Positions 62,731-64,000 of a DNA stretch of 64,000 bases are shown here, one piece after another; position 1 is the stretch's first letter; the number at the start of each line of letters is the position of its first letter. The stretch is taken from contig NZ_CBDCOT010000008.1 in the NCBI RefSeq assembly GCF_965219885.1, positions 124,001 to 188,000 of the forward strand, written 5' to 3'. Below the pieces are notes generated by a model. That model was given only the letters and a program-made list of their open reading frames with translations, was not told the origin of the DNA and did not search any database. The stretch is from Curvivirga sp965219885. GTDB lineage: Bacteria; Pseudomonadota; Alphaproteobacteria; UBA8366; Aestuariispiraceae. A program made the translations under genes and the position numbers.

Positions 62731-62759
62731 TTGACCAAACAGGCAACCACCCCTATTTT
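62731..62759 (+). promoter_or_regulatory. tRNA-Lys promoter with upstream A-tracts
   Basis: -35 TTGACC (62731-62736), 17-nt spacer, -10 TATTTT (62754-62759), followed by a GC-rich discriminator (CCGCCGCG). Phased A-runs at about 62699-62726 resemble an UP element. It lies 44 bp before the first tRNA-Lys. Confidence 0.65.
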
Positions 62760-62803
62760 CCGCCGCGTCGACAACGAAGATGTTTCGACAATGAAAATGG
62801 AAC

Positions 62804-62879
62804 GGGCCGTTAGCTCAGCTGGTAGAGCACTCGACTTTTAATCGAATGGTCACAAGTTCGAATCTTGTACGGCCCACCA
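62804..62879 (+). tRNA. tRNA-Lys (anticodon TTT), copy 1
   Basis: 76-nt cloverleaf with encoded CCA. The acceptor stem is GGGCCGT/ACGGCCC, D-arm AGCTCAGCTGGTAGAGC, anticodon arm TCGACTTTTAATCGA with TTT in the loop, T-arm CAAGTTCGAATCTTG. It closely resembles other bacterial tRNA-Lys genes. A terminator follows 10 bp later. Confidence 0.97.
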
Positions 62880-62889
62880 TCTTCTTCTG

Positions 62890-62912
62890 AAAGACCTCCA
62901 AGGTCTTTTTTT
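62890..62912 (+). terminator. Intrinsic terminator between the two tRNA-Lys genes
   Basis: AAAGACCT (62890-62897) pairs with AGGTCTTT (62901-62908) around a 3-nt loop, and a run of eight Ts starts within the right arm (62905-62912). It ends the transcript of the first tRNA. A 7-2-7 bp palindrome (TTGAGAA-TG-TTCTCAA, 62915-62930) follows directly. Confidence 0.8.
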
Positions 62913-62945
62913 ATTTGAGAATGTTCTCAACATATAAGTGACAAC

Positions 62946-63021
62946 GGGCCGTTAGCTCAGCTGGTAGAGCACTCGACTTTTAATCGAATGGTCACAAGTT
63001 CGAATCTTGTACGGCCCACCA
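62946..63021 (+). tRNA. tRNA-Lys (anticodon TTT), copy 2
   Basis: Identical over all 76 bases, including CCA, to the copy at 62804-62879; the flanks differ. A TATAAG hexamer at 62933-62938 lies 7 nt before it and could be part of its own promoter, though no good -35 is seen. Confidence 0.97.
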
Positions 63022-63133
63022 CTTATTTTCTCTCCTATTATTCTTCAGATAATTTAATCCACTTATTTCATAGTATATGTGCTATACTATTGCATTGATT
63101 ATAATAATCGTGGTTATATTCCCCATATGGGAG

Positions 63134-63153
63134 CAACTGTTATTATACAGTTG
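63134..63153. repeat. 7-6-7 bp inverted repeat upstream of the chemoreceptor gene
   Basis: CAACTGT and ACAGTTG flank TATTAT. It lies 115 bp before the chemoreceptor start in the AT-rich gap 63022-63268, which otherwise shows nothing I can name. Possible operator or small hairpin. Confidence 0.45.
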
Positions 63154-63268
63154 AAAAATGACATTTAAATAAAATGCAAACTAATCAAACTTGTATTGAT
63201 ATTAGCTTCATGTCATTAGCCGATATATTACATACAAAACAAAAAAATATATTTGCAGGGAAATACCA

Positions 63269-64000
63269 GTGAAATTTACAAAGAAAAAATCGATAGCGTT
63301 AGGATTCTATGTCGCCGTATTTTTTATGGCCGCAGTAGCAGTTTCTATCGCAGCTCTATCCATTTATTCAAAAAACATCCTACAAAGTAACTCCACACGC
63401 ATTATTGATGTGGAAGTCAAAAAGGAGATTTTGAGTAAAGATATTGCAACCTTCCTTTTTTTAATGTCACGCGCTGAAAAGAGTTTAATCCTTTCGCGCA
63501 CAACAGCGTTAAAGGATAAATACATAGATCAAATTAATGATTTCGATTCCGAATTAGATTCGAAGCTTCAAGAATTAAAAGTCGTCTCTAACGAAATTGA
63601 ATTGGAGAAAATTGCCCTTTTTGATCAGCATCTTGCGGATTATCGCGAAATTAGAACACGTGTAATCGCCGCAATTGATAAAAAGAAACAAAAGAAAGCA
63701 ATTCGAATTTCTGATGGACGCGGCAGTAAAATTATTGATGCTGCGGAGCTTGTATTACAAGACATTATCAATGAAAGCCAAACAGCAATGACCTCTGCCA
63801 GAGAAGATATGGTTGAGAGTGGAAAACAATTAATAACATTGATTATAATTGTTGCTGCTATAGGCATATTGGTTAGTAGTATTGCTACCATTTTCTTGAT
63901 TCGTCGTTCCGTAATTGCACCTATTAAAAGATTAACTCATGCGATGGGTGAAATCTCAAATGGTAAACTTGAAACTGAAATCCCAGGCCTCTCCCTGAGC
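63269..64000 (+). CDS. Methyl-accepting chemotaxis protein (N-terminal part, cut by the window end)
   Basis: 244 codons are present and the frame runs off the right edge. The start is GTG with AGGGA 7 nt upstream; no ATG fits. Layout: short basic cytoplasmic tail (KFTKKKS), membrane segment 1 (about 10-33), a helical periplasmic domain of about 160 aa of the four-helix-bundle type, and membrane segment 2 (about 193-213, LITLIIIVAAIGILVSSIAT). The start of a HAMP domain follows (RRSVIAPIKRLTHAMGEISN). The methyl-accepting signalling domain would follow outside the window; a HAMP-containing histidine kinase or cyclase is the alternative. Confidence 0.82.
   Translation, partial: MKFTKKKSIALGFYVAVFFMAAVAVSIAALSIYSKNILQSNSTRIIDVEVKKEILSKDIATFLFLMSRAEKSLILSRTTALKDKYIDQINDFDSELDSKLQELKVVSNEIELEKIALFDQHLADYREIRTRVIAAIDKKKQKKAIRISDGRGSKIIDAAELVLQDIINESQTAMTSAREDMVESGKQLITLIIIVAAIGILVSSIATIFLIRRSVIAPIKRLTHAMGEISNGKLETEIPGLSLS

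Noticed and set aside
1..64000. CRISPR arrays, insertion sequences, prophage genes, replication origin
   Set aside because: No spaced direct repeats, transposase, integrase or phage structural genes, and no DnaA-box cluster were noticed on reading.

Overview
The window is a compact, mostly housekeeping stretch of an alphaproteobacterial chromosome with fairly low GC (roughly 40%, judged by eye). Several points support the assignment. The pyruvate dehydrogenase E1 beta subunit carries its own lipoyl domain. The SOS box has the alphaproteobacterial GAAC-N7-GAAC form. The gene orders lpd-pdhC-pdhB-pdhA-ftsB-eno, tpiA-ppiD-trpE and trpGDC-moaC-moeA-lexA-comEC-gltX-gltA are familiar from Rhodospirillales-like and neighbouring groups. 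UDP-diacylglucosamine hydrolysis is by LpxI rather than LpxH. The genus cannot be fixed from sequence reading alone. There is no phage, insertion sequence, CRISPR array or clear pseudogene.

Layout. 1-13153 (all minus strand): start of a COQ10/RatA-like gene, lipA, a small unknown ORF, the PDH operon (pdhA-pdhB-pdhC-cupin-lpd), ftsB, eno, kdsA, pyrG, secG and tpiA, with good intrinsic terminators after ftsB, eno, pyrG and secG. 13441-29822 (mostly plus): ppiD, trpE, a convergent periplasmic deacetylase-like gene, trpGDC, moaC, moeA, lexA, convergent comEC, gltX, gltA and an amine-oxidase-like FAD enzyme. 29827-44443 (minus): a long envelope and translation block running rpsB-tsf, pyrH-frr-uppS-cdsA-dxr-rseP-bamA-ompH-lpxD-fabZ-lpxA-lpxI-lpxB, which couples isoprenoid, phospholipid and lipid A synthesis to outer-membrane protein assembly. 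44667-48885 (minus): dnaE and lolD. 49030-51516 (minus): a four-gene bufferin-type RiPP operon (bufA-bufB-bufC-DoxX). 51773-61678: infA, a NIPSNAP protein, a degenerate REC-REC-GGDEF protein, a FrnE/DsbA-like protein, mfd, sdhE, recG and a DUF502 protein. 61889-64000: a Crp/Fnr regulator, two identical tRNA-Lys genes split by a terminator, and the start of a chemoreceptor.

How the genes work together. LipA makes the lipoyl groups used by the lipoyl domains of PdhB and PdhC; Lpd reoxidises them; the acetyl-CoA made feeds citrate synthase (gltA). Enolase and triose-phosphate isomerase supply the pathway. KdsA, LpxA/D/I/B, FabZ, Dxr, UppS and CdsA feed envelope precursors, while BamA, Skp, PpiD, SecG, RseP and LolD move and fold envelope proteins. 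Mfd, RecG, LexA and DnaE belong to replication and repair.

The most notable accessory system is the bufferin operon: a secreted four-cysteine DUF2282 peptide, its MNIO (DUF692) maturase, a DUF2063 partner and a DoxX membrane protein. In described homologues such operons make copper-binding modified peptides. Other items worth a look are a 12-9-12 bp inverted repeat upstream of the PDH promoter, a possible pseudoknot in the rpsB leader, a catalytically degenerate PleD/PopA-like protein, and a cupin inside the PDH operon. The only gene-free stretch over 300 bases (7127-7431) holds the PDH promoter, that inverted repeat and the ftsB terminator.
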